Below the pieces are notes generated by a model. That model made no database searches. It saw only the letters and a program-made list of their open reading frames with translations, and was not told the DNA's origin. Shown here piece after piece: positions 1 through 9,663 of a DNA stretch of 64,000 nucleotides (the first letter of the stretch is position 1; the number at the start of each line of letters is the position of its first letter). Made by a program: the position numbers and the translations under genes. The DNA comes from Vibrio sp. J1-1 (GTDB lineage Bacteria; Pseudomonadota; Gammaproteobacteria; Enterobacterales; Vibrionaceae). Location of the stretch: assembly GCF_021728395.1 (NCBI RefSeq), contig NZ_JAKKCM010000008.1:124001-188000 (forward strand), read 5' to 3'.

Positions 1-1029
1 ACGATTGATAAGTTCCAACAAGAAACCATGGTTAAGCTACAAAGTTTCGCGGAATCACTAAAAGAAATTCTGAGTAGCTTCAAAGACGATACTCAAGGAG
101 CAATGACATCGATTGCTCAAGAAGTTCAAACAATGCTTGATAGTGCAACGGACGGGATGGAGAAGCAACGCTCTGCGTTCGAGCATAGTGCGCAAAGAGC
201 GGCATCTGCGTTCGAAGGTATCAAGGACAATATGGATAATGCATTGACGGAACGTCAAAATGCGGAGAAAGCTCTATTTGAGAATGTAGAGCAACGTATT
301 ACAACACTTTTAGTTGAGTCACAAACCGTCTTTGACAAGCAGACAAATGTTCTTGAGAAAGTCGGTTCAGACGCAAGTGACTTGATGTTGAACGCAAAAA
401 CTGAGCTTATTTCTGGCCTTGGTGACATTGATACTAAAGTGCTCAACATGTCGAACACGGTTCAAACTGAGCTAGAAGCGTTTAGAAAGCAATACCAAGA
501 AAATTTGTCGGATTACTTTACGCAACAGAATAACCTTTTAGAAGACAGCCTAGGTAAACAGCGAGATGGTTTGAATGGTGTTGTTAATAACTTCCGTGAA
601 GTGTTTGAGAGTGAGTATCAAACCCGTCATAACCTTCTTAAAGAACTAACGCTGCAACATGAGAACTTACAGAAGTCTGCAAAGACAATTGAACAAGTAG
701 TGAAAGCAGTAGGGTTAAGTGATTCTGCAAGAATGGCCGAGTTGCAAGACGCAGCACAGACGATGGGTCGTGAGATTGGGCAACTTAAGTTGGAATACTC
801 GAAAGCTTCTGCAGCGTTCAATGATGTAACTGAGAACCTACCTAAGGCTATGGATGATTACTTCACACGGGCGAATCAAAGTTTTGAGACCTTCTTTAAT
901 GACTTTGATGCGGCAGCTAGCTCTATCCACAATAAGTTATCGCAGGCCGCTGGCTACTTAATCAACTCTCAAGTTCAGCGCAGAGAATTTGAAGCTGACG
1001 AAAGAGCTGCATCAGGAGCTGAAGCTTAA
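1..1029 (+). CDS. zorA: ZorA C-terminal part (Zorya anti-phage motor stator), cut by window edge
   Basis: The reading frame is open from the first base, so only the C-terminal part of the gene is in the window. The visible ~340 residues are almost wholly alpha-helical and rich in Glu, Gln, Lys and Asn, with no membrane segment. This fits the long cytoplasmic tail of ZorA, a MotA/TolQ/ExbB-like proton-channel subunit whose membrane part would lie upstream. The strongest support is the neighbour: the stop codon overlaps the start of a MotB/ZorB-like gene by one base (TAATG). In Zorya systems ZorA and ZorB form an inner-membrane, proton-driven complex thought to sense phage entry and recruit effectors. 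The identification rests on the ZorB neighbour and tail composition. A coiled-coil protein of another kind cannot be fully excluded without the missing N-terminus. Confidence 0.75.
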   Translation, partial: TIDKFQQETMVKLQSFAESLKEILSSFKDDTQGAMTSIAQEVQTMLDSATDGMEKQRSAFEHSAQRAASAFEGIKDNMDNALTERQNAEKALFENVEQRITTLLVESQTVFDKQTNVLEKVGSDASDLMLNAKTELISGLGDIDTKVLNMSNTVQTELEAFRKQYQENLSDYFTQQNNLLEDSLGKQRDGLNGVVNNFREVFESEYQTRHNLLKELTLQHENLQKSAKTIEQVVKAVGLSDSARMAELQDAAQTMGREIGQLKLEYSKASAAFNDVTENLPKAMDDYFTRANQSFETFFNDFDAAASSIHNKLSQAAGYLINSQVQRREFEADERAASGAEA

Positions 1030-1685
1030 TGCGTAATTTACGAACGGCAATACAAACAGCTGATGCAGAAGAGTCCGGAGTTTGGTTATCGGTAGGTGAC
1101 CTAATGTCTGTTCTGTTGATGATATTTGCCTTGCTTTTGATTAGTGCACTGGTTCAGATCTCTGAAGTCCATGAAAACAGCCAGAACACGCGTATTGTCA
1201 TCATTAAGGGCATTAACGATGCGCTAGAAAGTGCAGGAATAGAAGTGCAGGCAAACCCAGAAACGGGTGATATATCTATCCTCGATTCCATCCTGTTTGA
1301 CCGAAACGAATATCGATTAAAGACATCGGGTAAGGAGTTTCTTGATCAGTTTGTGCCGATTTACTCAAACGTGATCTTTCAGTCAGATCGAACGGCGGAT
1401 GAAGTTAGCCGTATTGTAATTGAAGGCCACTCAAGCTCCGAAGGTGCCTTTAATCGAAATATGGAGCTGAGTGTATTAAGGGCGAATAGCGTTGCAGAAT
1501 ATATTAATGACATGACTTTTGAGCATAAGCGTCCATTCTTTGAAAAAGCTGTCATTTCGGGTCGAGGTCCTATCGAAGCAAACCAAGAGCACACAGATCC
1601 GTCAGACCGTAAAGTAAAGTTCAGATTCCAGTTTAAAGATGACCAATTCTTGGGCTATTTTTCTGAGGTAAAGTCCGTTGAGTAG
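1029..1685 (+). CDS. zorB: ZorB, MotB/OmpA-like stator subunit of Zorya
   Basis: A 218-residue protein with one N-terminal membrane helix (about residues 22-44), preceded by the motif WLSVGDLMSVLLM. The Asp in this motif corresponds to the proton-carrying Asp of MotB-type stators. The C-terminal half is an OmpA/MotB-like peptidoglycan-binding domain: ILFDRNEYRL near residue 88, IVIEGHSSSEG near 135 and LSVLRANSVAEYI near 152. In Zorya, ZorB pairs with ZorA and anchors the motor to the cell wall. The start codon overlaps the zorA stop by one base, and the third gene starts 8 bases before the zorB stop, so the three genes are translationally coupled. The MotB-like identity is clear. The Zorya assignment rather than flagellar stator follows from length, the cytoplasmic-tail partner and the defence-island context. 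Confidence 0.85.
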   Translation: MRNLRTAIQTADAEESGVWLSVGDLMSVLLMIFALLLISALVQISEVHENSQNTRIVIIKGINDALESAGIEVQANPETGDISILDSILFDRNEYRLKTSGKEFLDQFVPIYSNVIFQSDRTADEVSRIVIEGHSSSEGAFNRNMELSVLRANSVAEYINDMTFEHKRPFFEKAVISGRGPIEANQEHTDPSDRKVKFRFQFKDDQFLGYFSEVKSVE

Positions 1686-3693
1686 CAAAGGGTTTACTTT
1701 TAATCAGCCTGTAGTTCTAGGAGCTAATAGCCTAGATAGAATGTCGTTTGATGATTTCTTTGATATGGGCGAACTTGACGGAAGTTTACCTAGTTTCCCT
1801 CCGAAGACGATCAAACAAATTATCCAGCTTGTTGATCAGGGCAAGAGTGATCAAATTTCAATTTTGGAATGGCTCGATACTATTGATAATCATAAGCAAT
1901 GGGATGAGCTAGATGCGGGAGAAGTTAATAATGCATGTAGAGCAATTTGGTATGCGATGTGCACCAACGCTACATTGGGTGATATTGCATTTTTCAAAGT
2001 GGCGTTAGCGTTAGACGGGAAACCGACATCTATAATTCCTGATCTAATTGAAAGCATGGACATTGTACGAGGTGTTTCTGAGCTGGCTGAATTAGAGAGA
2101 GAAAAAATTGATTGGTTGCAAGCGATAAGAAGCAAAAGCTATCAATCTATGGTGCAGTACTGTTTTGAAAGGAAGAGAACTCCCAAGGAGTACGTAAAGT
2201 ACCTGCGTCTGCCTAAAGCCAACTCGTATGAGCGTCAGTTACCAGTACAACTTATCAAGGTTGTACCTCAACAGCTTACCTATGATACAGACCGATGGTT
2301 ACATCGCTGCTTCACTAATCTAAAAACCAACAAGGATAAATTGGCTTTCTGCAATACCGCAATTAGTCACTTTGAATATTTTGACTATGGTGATCATGTT
2401 GAGCAGATCTTAGAAGAAAAATGTTTACCGACAGGAGATGACACTTATTGGTACTCATTATCTGAACAAAGTAAAAGTATTCTAAAAAAGAAGTTCAATA
2501 TATCCAGTTATTACGAGTTGCGGAGTATATCTAAGCTGCTTACATCCGAGCAGGCGAAAGAAAGCTGCTCCTTTGAAGACCATGAAGTGAGACAAATCCA
2601 TAGTCGAACGATGTTTTGGTCAAACTATAGCTCCCGATTTAATCGGATAAGAGCATTACTTCCTGAACTAACATTTGATTACCTTGTTAATCAAGGATAC
2701 GAGCCTTCTGATCAAGTTGAGAGGCTGTCGAAGGAGTCGGTTTATCAATGTGAAGTCCTGATTTTTGAGTTAGACAAAATTATTGCCGTTGAGTTTTTGA
2801 GAGGAGATCTTAGTGAAACTCGCTTCTTCAAAAATACGGAATGGCATGCAAAGAGGTTGTTTGAGTCTGCAGACCTAACCATTCAGGCAATTAGGGAGAT
2901 GACGCAACTAGACGTTCATGACCATCTGACTTCCTGGCAGTACTTCTGTGAAAAACTTTTGCGAACTAAGTTCAAGTTGTTACCGAATGACGATATTCCA
3001 TTCTTTAAAGGGCTACCACCGGCGGTGAATAGTTATAACCAGATTCGCGGTTTGCCTAGGCCAGAGCAAAGTTATTTAGATGAAAGGGCGAGAAAACTTG
3101 AGTTGTGGTTAGAGCGATTTTGGAATACGGAATTTAGCACCTCTAAATATGGTGAACAGTCAGGTTTAGACCAAAAGAGCAATGTGTATTTGTCGAAGGC
3201 ACACATTGCGAAACAATTGGGCAATAATGAGCAGCATGAGCTTTATATTAAGAAGTCTGCAAATCAAGGCAACCCTGAAGCCATGAATCAACTAGGTCAA
3301 ATATTGCTTAAAAACAGTGACGTAGGATTACGTCGCCACGGGGAACGTTGGTTAGCAAAAGCAGCCGTTCAAGGGCATGTTAATGCTCGGACATTGGTGA
3401 AAAAATTCAATATCAAAGTTGAACATGATGCGGATTATTATCAACAGCGATTAAAGGCGCACCGCGACGACATAACGAAAGGACATTACAAGTTGGACGC
3501 AACTTTAAAGATTGCTGCCTTGCGTAACCTTAGTGTCTTTGACTTAGAGCGTAAGTTTCGCTTTATAGAGCATAATGTTGGTGACTTAATCGTAATGTTG
3601 AAAGAGCTAGAGTCCCGCAGCGGTAAAGAAGTCACACAGTTTAAGGCCACTGTGACTGACCGGCTAGATGAAATCTTCGAATCGTTTGTTTAA
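1678..3693 (+). CDS. Third gene of Zorya operon, ZorC-like candidate with Sel1-like C-terminal repeats
   Basis: A 671-residue soluble protein starting at a TTG codon. A GAGG ribosome-binding site lies 10 bases upstream, inside the end of zorB, and the coding regions overlap by 8 bases. The middle (about residues 310-420) contains a RTMFWSNYSSRF segment and later an IAVEFLRGD segment, which resemble the EH_signature domain of ZorC. This was judged by eye only. Residues about 530-580 look like Sel1/TPR-type repeats (LYIKKSANQGNPEAMNQLG and ERWLAKAAVQGHVNARTL). No HNH motif is visible, so it does not look like ZorE of type II Zorya. Type I Zorya has a ZorD helicase after ZorC, and here no ZorD follows. 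The protein is therefore either a ZorC in a reduced or variant operon, or a different effector. Confidence 0.55.
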   Translation: MSSKGFTFNQPVVLGANSLDRMSFDDFFDMGELDGSLPSFPPKTIKQIIQLVDQGKSDQISILEWLDTIDNHKQWDELDAGEVNNACRAIWYAMCTNATLGDIAFFKVALALDGKPTSIIPDLIESMDIVRGVSELAELEREKIDWLQAIRSKSYQSMVQYCFERKRTPKEYVKYLRLPKANSYERQLPVQLIKVVPQQLTYDTDRWLHRCFTNLKTNKDKLAFCNTAISHFEYFDYGDHVEQILEEKCLPTGDDTYWYSLSEQSKSILKKKFNISSYYELRSISKLLTSEQAKESCSFEDHEVRQIHSRTMFWSNYSSRFNRIRALLPELTFDYLVNQGYEPSDQVERLSKESVYQCEVLIFELDKIIAVEFLRGDLSETRFFKNTEWHAKRLFESADLTIQAIREMTQLDVHDHLTSWQYFCEKLLRTKFKLLPNDDIPFFKGLPPAVNSYNQIRGLPRPEQSYLDERARKLELWLERFWNTEFSTSKYGEQSGLDQKSNVYLSKAHIAKQLGNNEQHELYIKKSANQGNPEAMNQLGQILLKNSDVGLRRHGERWLAKAAVQGHVNARTLVKKFNIKVEHDADYYQQRLKAHRDDITKGHYKLDATLKIAALRNLSVFDLERKFRFIEHNVGDLIVMLKELESRSGKEVTQFKATVTDRLDEIFESFV

Positions 3694-3846
3694 GTGATGA
3701 CTAATTGAATCACAATGGGCGAACGGACGACATTATCTGATGATGACTACAACCATGTAATCTGAAACTTTCATAAGCTTACTAACACCACTGGTTTTTG
3801 ATTCAGGTTAGGCTGTGAACTCACTCAACCACTGAAAGGTTACTTA

Positions 3847-4188
3847 ATGAAAAATAAAACCATCAAAGCTCTTAACGAAAAACTAGGATCACCGGTACGC
3901 GAGACTAAAAAAGCGCTCGCGTGGAACGTTACATCTGGCTATGGGATTGTTGTTCAGATTGATCAACCAAATTCTAGCGAATATGCACTGGTTTGGCTGC
4001 CTTATAACTCCGATGCCTTAGAACAATTAAAGATGGAGAAAGCAATCTACCCGGAAGATAAAGGTAGACACAGCAATACCTATGCTAGCCCAGGGTTGTC
4101 GAGAGGTGACATCGCAATTAGGTTAAAGGTTCAAACCAACGATGAACTCGATAATCTATTGAACTATGTTTTCGAACCATTTAATTAA
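3847..4188 (+). CDS. Small hypothetical protein between Zorya and hsdR
   Basis: A 113-residue protein without signal peptide or membrane segment. The ATG has a GAAAGG ribosome-binding site 8 bases upstream. The sequence has mixed alpha/beta character, with a hydrophobic strand GYGIVVQIDQ and the segment EYALVWLPYN. I do not recognise a family. It stands 153 bp after the Zorya genes and about 215 bp before hsdR on the same strand, so it probably has its own promoter. It could be an accessory protein of either neighbouring system or an unrelated cargo gene; nothing in the sequence decides this. Confidence 0.6.
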   Translation: MKNKTIKALNEKLGSPVRETKKALAWNVTSGYGIVVQIDQPNSSEYALVWLPYNSDALEQLKMEKAIYPEDKGRHSNTYASPGLSRGDIAIRLKVQTNDELDNLLNYVFEPFN

Positions 4189-4402
4189 GCTTGTGTAGAA
4201 TTCGGAGGAAGACATTGTTGGTTTGTTTCTAAGTTATAAAAAAACCAATGAGAATATGTTCATATCTGCCTAACTCGTCATTTTATAAAGGTTTTTTATA
4301 GTATGATGAGGAAAATGCTCGTTTAGGTTGGCACTTTCGAAGCAAACGCTGGCCAGTAGATAGTCAAAGGCGAGCGAGAATAAATATCTGTTGGTTAGAA
4401 CT

Positions 4403-7400
4403 ATGCAAAAATCAAACTTCGAATTTCTCAAGGGCGTAAATGACTTTCTGTTTGCCATTGCTCGTGCAGCTGAAAAAAATTATCCAGACGACCCGAATAC
4501 TACTCTGGTAAAGCTAAGAATCTTTGGCGAGGCGACAGCGAAGCATCTCGCCAAGCTACTGGATATTGAAATCCCTGAAAATCAGAATGATTTGTTAAGG
4601 GAACTGGGAAAAATCCATTTCGTTGATGATTCAATTCTTGGTGTTTTTCATAAGCTAAGAAAGATCGGTAATCAGGCAGTTCATGAATACCATGATGACT
4701 TGCAAGACGCTGAAATGTGCCTGCGGTTGTCATTCAGGCTTGCTGTTTGGTACTACCGACTTGTCTCTAAAAACTTTGATTTCCCCGTACCTCAATTTGT
4801 TTTACCGACTTCCGAAAATCATGAAAATTACGAGCTAGAAGTTTTAACATTGAAGCAAGAGCTCGCATTAGCACGTCAATCTGAAACACAGACTAAAGCT
4901 GAGTTAGAGGCTCAACAATCTAAATTGACGGCTTTAAGTGGTTATATTTCTGTTCTTGAAAGTAAACAAGAAGAGACTGAAGAACAAACACAAGCTCGTA
5001 TTGCTGCATTGGAAGCTAAGTTAGCAGAAAAAGATCAAGAGCTTTCCAAGAAAACAGAAGCAGAGCGTAAAGCTTATAAACAACAAATCACTAATCAGGC
5101 CGCATCTCGTAGTCTAGACCTTTCAGAAGCAGAAACTCGTTATCTAATTGATACCCAGTTACGAAAAGCAGGCTGGGATGCGGATACAAAGTTACTGAAT
5201 TTTTCTAACGGTACTCGTCCTGAGAAAGGACGTAATATCGCTATTGCTGAATGGCCAACCGGCAAAGATGAAACCGGCAAAATGGGCTTTGCGGATTACG
5301 TGCTATTTGCGGGTTTAAAGCCTGTTGGTGTCGTTGAAGCGAAAAAAGCCAATAAAGATGTGGCAGGAAAGCTGACCGAAGCCTACCGATATAGCAAATA
5401 TTTCGATTTTAATTTTCTTCGTCACGAATTAGAAAATGCAGCAAACGATGATGACTCATTAGCCCAAGTGGCTGAAGCGTTACCTCTTTATCTGCCAACA
5501 TGGGCTGATTCACATGGTAGTGAACGTTTTAAAATCCCTTTCTGTTTCTCGGCGAACGGGCGTGATTATCGCGCAGCCGTAAAAACCAAAAGTGGTATCT
5601 GGTATCGCGATGTTCGTCATGCCACCAATATGTCTCAGGCTCTGCCTGAATGGCATCGCCCTGAAGAACTGTTATCTAAGTTAGAAAACGACACTCAACT
5701 GCAAAATCGCTGGTTCAAAGATAACGCTGATATGAGTGATCTTGGTTTGCGTTACTATCAGGAAGAAGCGGTTCAAGCGGTAGAAAGCGCGATTGTTTCT
5801 GGTCAGCAAGATATTCTATTGGCAATGGCGACAGGCACAGGTAAAACCCGTACCGCTATTGCTTTAATGTACCGCTTAATTCAGTCACAGCGTTTTAACC
5901 GTGTCTTATTTTTGGTTGATAGAACATCTCTGGGCTATCAGGCGCTTGGTTCGTTTGAAGATACCAATATTAAAGGCGATACCTTTAATGCCATCTTTAA
6001 CATTAAAGGGTTAACCGATCGTTTCCCAGAAGACAGCACTAAGATTCACGTCGCGACTGTGCAGTCGTTAGTGAAGCGTACCTTGCAAAGCGACGAAGTG
6101 ATGCCTGTTGGGCGTTACGATTGCATCATTGTTGATGAAGCGCACCGTGGCTATATACTGGATAGAGAGCAGACTGAAGGGGAAGAGAAGTTCCGTAATC
6201 AGTTAGATTTCATCTCTTCATACCGCAGAATTATCGATCATTTCGATGCAGTAAAAGTGGCACTAACGGCAACACCAGCATTACATACCGTCGATATTTT
6301 TGGCGGTGAAAAGAAACAGCCTGTCTATCGTTATAGCTACCGTAAAGCGGTTATTGACGGTTTCTTATGTGACCAAGAGCCGCCGATCAGAATTATCACT
6401 AAGTTGAGTGAAGAGGGCGTTTATCTTTCTCAAGGCTCAGAGGTTCAGCGTCTGTCTAATCAGGGAGAACTGATTGACGATACGATGGAAGATGAACAAG
6501 GTTTTGAAGTCGCAGATTTTAACCGCAACTTAATCGCATCGAACTTTAACAAAGTGATTTGTGAGGAACTGGTTAAACACATCGATACGACAAGCCCGCA
6601 AAAAACATTGGTCTTCTGTGTGAACAACACTCATGCCGATACCGTAGTAGAAGAGCTTCGTACGGCATTTAAAACTAAATATCCTCAGTTAGAACACGAC
6701 GCGATTATTAAAATCACCGGTGATTCCGATAAAGATTCCACCAAAGTGCAATCCATGATCACCCGTTTCAATAAGGAACGTTTACCAAACATTGTGGTGA
6801 CGGTTGATTTGCTCACCACGGGTATTGATATTCCAAGCATTTGTAACCTGGTCTTTATGCGCAAAGTACGCAGCCGTATTTTGTATGAGCAGATGAAAGG
6901 GCGCGCTACCCGCTTATGCCCTGAAGTCGGTAAGAGCTCATTCCGTATTTTTGATACGGTAGATTTGTATTCGACTCTGCAAAGCGTCGATACCATGCGC
7001 CCGGTGGTGGTTCGCCCGCAAGTAGAACTGCAAACCTTGGTTAATGAAATTACCGACTCGAAAACCTATAAAGTGATAGAGGCTGACGGGCGTAGCTTTG
7101 CTGAACATAGCCACGAACAACTGGTCGCTAAATTGCAGCGCATTATCAGCCACGCTCAGTTTAACCGTAATAAATCTAAACAGGTTGATGGTCAAATTAA
7201 GCGTCTTGATGAATTGTGTGGTGATGCGGCTGGGTGTGATTTCGCCAGTTTTGCAAAAACACTGAAGCAGAAAGGACCACAATGGTCTGCCGAAGTGTTT
7301 AACAAAATGACAAATCTGGTCAGTCGTTTGGATAATCTGAAGAACGAGATTAATGCGCTGCGTGAGATGCCTATCTTTACTGATTTACCTGACGAAGTGA

Positions 7401-7939
7401 CGGAAGTTTCTCAGCGTTGGGGAGAGTTTGATAAAGCGGAAGATTTCCTTGAAGCATTTGACCAATTAGTGGAAGTGTCAACTAACCAGCAAGAAGCATT
7501 AGACATTATTGTTAATCGTCCTCGTGATTTAACCCGTAAAGGATTGATTGAATTACAAGAGTGGTTTGATAGCCAAAACTTCAATGATGCGAGTTTACGC
7601 AGTGCATGGAAGGTGGCTAAAAATCAGGATATTGCCGCTAAATTGATTGGTCATATTCGTCGAGCTTCGATTGGTGATGCATTATTGCCGTTTGATGAAC
7701 GTGTCGACTTAGCCCTAAACAAAATTAAAGCCGCCAATGAGTGGAATGAAGAACAGCTTAATTGGCTGGAACGTTTATCCGCGTCGATCAAAGACAAAGT
7801 AGTACTGGATGAAGACACCTTCAAAACCGGTAACTACAAGCGTAAAGGTGGCAAACGCAAGCTGATGAATGTGTTTAATGATGAATTAGACACCATTCTC
7901 TCTCAATTTAATCAATTTATGTGGGATGAGCCCGCCTAG
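4403..7939 (+). CDS. hsdR: Type I restriction enzyme subunit R (EcoEI-like, DUF4145 N-terminus)
   Basis: The ATP-dependent translocase and nuclease subunit of a type I restriction-modification complex, about 1178 residues. Residues 1-120 form a DUF4145-like helical domain (HKLRKIGNQAVHEY). A coiled coil follows at about 150-230. The PD-(D/E)xK nuclease lies near residues 295-315 (FADYVLF ... VGVVEAKK). Helicase motifs follow: Walker A MATGTGKTRTA near 474, DEAH in VDEAHRGY near 576, ALTATPA near 615 and QMKGRATR near 830. The C-terminus has the EcoEI_R_C-type region. I chose the ATG at 4403; an in-frame TTG at 4391 adds four residues. hsdM follows after 122 bp. The open frame is intact, and all catalytic motifs are present, so the enzyme should be functional. 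Confidence 0.95.
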   Translation: MQKSNFEFLKGVNDFLFAIARAAEKNYPDDPNTTLVKLRIFGEATAKHLAKLLDIEIPENQNDLLRELGKIHFVDDSILGVFHKLRKIGNQAVHEYHDDLQDAEMCLRLSFRLAVWYYRLVSKNFDFPVPQFVLPTSENHENYELEVLTLKQELALARQSETQTKAELEAQQSKLTALSGYISVLESKQEETEEQTQARIAALEAKLAEKDQELSKKTEAERKAYKQQITNQAASRSLDLSEAETRYLIDTQLRKAGWDADTKLLNFSNGTRPEKGRNIAIAEWPTGKDETGKMGFADYVLFAGLKPVGVVEAKKANKDVAGKLTEAYRYSKYFDFNFLRHELENAANDDDSLAQVAEALPLYLPTWADSHGSERFKIPFCFSANGRDYRAAVKTKSGIWYRDVRHATNMSQALPEWHRPEELLSKLENDTQLQNRWFKDNADMSDLGLRYYQEEAVQAVESAIVSGQQDILLAMATGTGKTRTAIALMYRLIQSQRFNRVLFLVDRTSLGYQALGSFEDTNIKGDTFNAIFNIKGLTDRFPEDSTKIHVATVQSLVKRTLQSDEVMPVGRYDCIIVDEAHRGYILDREQTEGEEKFRNQLDFISSYRRIIDHFDAVKVALTATPALHTVDIFGGEKKQPVYRYSYRKAVIDGFLCDQEPPIRIITKLSEEGVYLSQGSEVQRLSNQGELIDDTMEDEQGFEVADFNRNLIASNFNKVICEELVKHIDTTSPQKTLVFCVNNTHADTVVEELRTAFKTKYPQLEHDAIIKITGDSDKDSTKVQSMITRFNKERLPNIVVTVDLLTTGIDIPSICNLVFMRKVRSRILYEQMKGRATRLCPEVGKSSFRIFDTVDLYSTLQSVDTMRPVVVRPQVELQTLVNEITDSKTYKVIEADGRSFAEHSHEQLVAKLQRIISHAQFNRNKSKQVDGQIKRLDELCGDAAGCDFASFAKTLKQKGPQWSAEVFNKMTNLVSRLDNLKNEINALREMPIFTDLPDEVTEVSQRWGEFDKAEDFLEAFDQLVEVSTNQQEALDIIVNRPRDLTRKGLIELQEWFDSQNFNDASLRSAWKVAKNQDIAAKLIGHIRRASIGDALLPFDERVDLALNKIKAANEWNEEQLNWLERLSASIKDKVVLDEDTFKTGNYKRKGGKRKLMNVFNDELDTILSQFNQFMWDEPA

Positions 7940-7973
7940 CTAAGTACAATCACCCGCAATGAATTTATTAATG

Positions 7974-7999
7974 CCTTCTCTTTCTATCGAGAGAGAAGG
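7974..7999. repeat. Short inverted repeat between hsdR and hsdM
   Basis: CCTTCTCT and AGAGAAGG form an 8-bp inverted repeat around a 10-nt loop. No T-run follows, so it is not a typical intrinsic terminator. It may dampen read-through or set the ratio between R and M/S expression. Confidence 0.5.
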
Positions 8000-8061
8000 T
8001 AAACAGAACTAGTTAGACTCACTTAGCTAACAATGAGCAGCGTGAGCATTAGAGAACCAAT

Positions 8062-9663
8062 ATGAATAACAACGATTTAGTAGCCAAACTCTGGAAACTG
8101 TGTGACAACCTGCGTGACGGCGGCGTTTCTTACCAAAACTACGTTAATGAATTAGCTTCATTACTGTTTTTGAAAATGTGTGAAGAGACAGAGCAAGAGG
8201 GTGACCTGTTACCAGAAGGCTATCGTTGGGCAAATCTAAAATCGAAAATTGGTCAGGAACAGCATCAGTTTTACCGCAATATGTTGGTTCAGCTGGGTGC
8301 TGACGACCATGCCATTGTGCGAGCCATTTTCCAGAACGTAAACACCACCATTACTCAGCCAGCGCAGTTAACTGAGTTGGTTGACAATATGGATAACCTT
8401 GAGTGGTTCGATGGCAGTCAAGGTAAAAGCCGTGACGATTTCGGTGATATGTATGAAGGCTTGCTGCAAAAAAACGCGAATGAAACCAAATCAGGCGCAG
8501 GTCAATACTTCACGCCTCGTGCACTGATTAACACCATAGTGAAAGTAATGCAGCCACAGCCGCGCGAAATTATTCAGGACCCAGCAGCAGGCACGGCTGG
8601 TTTCTTGATCGAAGCAGATAAATACATAAAAGCTCAAACAAACGATTTAGAAGATTTGGATGACGACGATCAGCAGTTCCAAATGACCAAAGCTTTTGTC
8701 GGTTTAGAACTTGTACCTGAAACGCGCCGTTTAGCACTGATGAACTGCTTGTTGCACGATATTGAAGGTGACGTAAACGAAGGTGCCATTCGTCTTGGAA
8801 ACACATTAGGTAGCGCTGGTGAAAGTCTGCCAAAAGCCAATGTGATTTTAACCAATCCGCCATTTGGTAGTGCGGCAAGTACTAATATTACCCGCACCTT
8901 TGTCCACCCAACAGGTAACAAACAGCTCTGTTTTATGCAGCACATCTATGATGCATTAGAACCAGGTGGTCGTGCGGCTGTGGTGATTCCAGATAACGTG
9001 TTATTTGAAGGTGGTAAAGGTACGGAGATCCGCCGTGACCTAATGGATAAATGTAACCTGCACACCATTTTGCGTTTGCCTACGGGTATTTTCTACGCCC
9101 AAGGGGTGAAAACCAATGTGCTGTTCTTCCAAAAAGGCACGCCTGAGAACAAACATCAGGATAAAGGCTGTACCAAAGAAACCTGGGTATTCGATATGCG
9201 AACCAATATGAATACTTTTGGTAAGCGTCGCCCACTGACAGAAAAGCACTTTGATGCCTTTATTGCGGCCTACGGCGCAGATAAAAACGGTCAGTCACCT
9301 CGTGAAGAAGGCATATACGAAACGCTAGGCAATATTTTTGCTGAAGGTGAAACAGCAGAAAGTTTGAGCGAGAAAGCGCACAAGGTAGATAGCGCTCGCT
9401 GGCGTAAATTCAGCCGAGAATACATTCGTGACCAGAAAGGCGACAGTTTAGATATCTCATGGCTAAAAGATTTAGAAGCAACCAGTGCTGAAAACTTACC
9501 AGAACCAGAAGTACTGGCAGGCGAAGCAATGGCAGAACTGACTGAAGCAATGTCTGAAATTTACCAGTTGATGCAGGCTTTAGGCGCAAATGATGAAGCG
9601 CAAGCACAGAAGCAACTACTGGAAGAAGCGTTTGGCTTATCTGAAAAGCCGGAGGCTGAGTAA
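8062..9663 (+). CDS. hsdM: Type I DNA methyltransferase subunit M
   Basis: A 533-residue N6-adenine methyltransferase that modifies host DNA together with HsdS and forms part of the restriction complex. An N-terminal helical HsdM_N domain (about 10-130) is followed by the Rossmann methylase domain. This has the SAM-binding motif DPAAGTAGF near residue 172 and the catalytic motif IV NPPFG near residue 265, preceded by the typical SGAGQYFTPR stretch near 150. The start has its own upstream region 122 bp after hsdR. The stop codon overlaps the hsdS start by one base (TAATG), showing translational coupling of M and S, the usual arrangement in type I loci. The frame is complete and of normal length. 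Confidence 0.96.
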   Translation: MNNNDLVAKLWKLCDNLRDGGVSYQNYVNELASLLFLKMCEETEQEGDLLPEGYRWANLKSKIGQEQHQFYRNMLVQLGADDHAIVRAIFQNVNTTITQPAQLTELVDNMDNLEWFDGSQGKSRDDFGDMYEGLLQKNANETKSGAGQYFTPRALINTIVKVMQPQPREIIQDPAAGTAGFLIEADKYIKAQTNDLEDLDDDDQQFQMTKAFVGLELVPETRRLALMNCLLHDIEGDVNEGAIRLGNTLGSAGESLPKANVILTNPPFGSAASTNITRTFVHPTGNKQLCFMQHIYDALEPGGRAAVVIPDNVLFEGGKGTEIRRDLMDKCNLHTILRLPTGIFYAQGVKTNVLFFQKGTPENKHQDKGCTKETWVFDMRTNMNTFGKRRPLTEKHFDAFIAAYGADKNGQSPREEGIYETLGNIFAEGETAESLSEKAHKVDSARWRKFSREYIRDQKGDSLDISWLKDLEATSAENLPEPEVLAGEAMAELTEAMSEIYQLMQALGANDEAQAQKQLLEEAFGLSEKPEAE

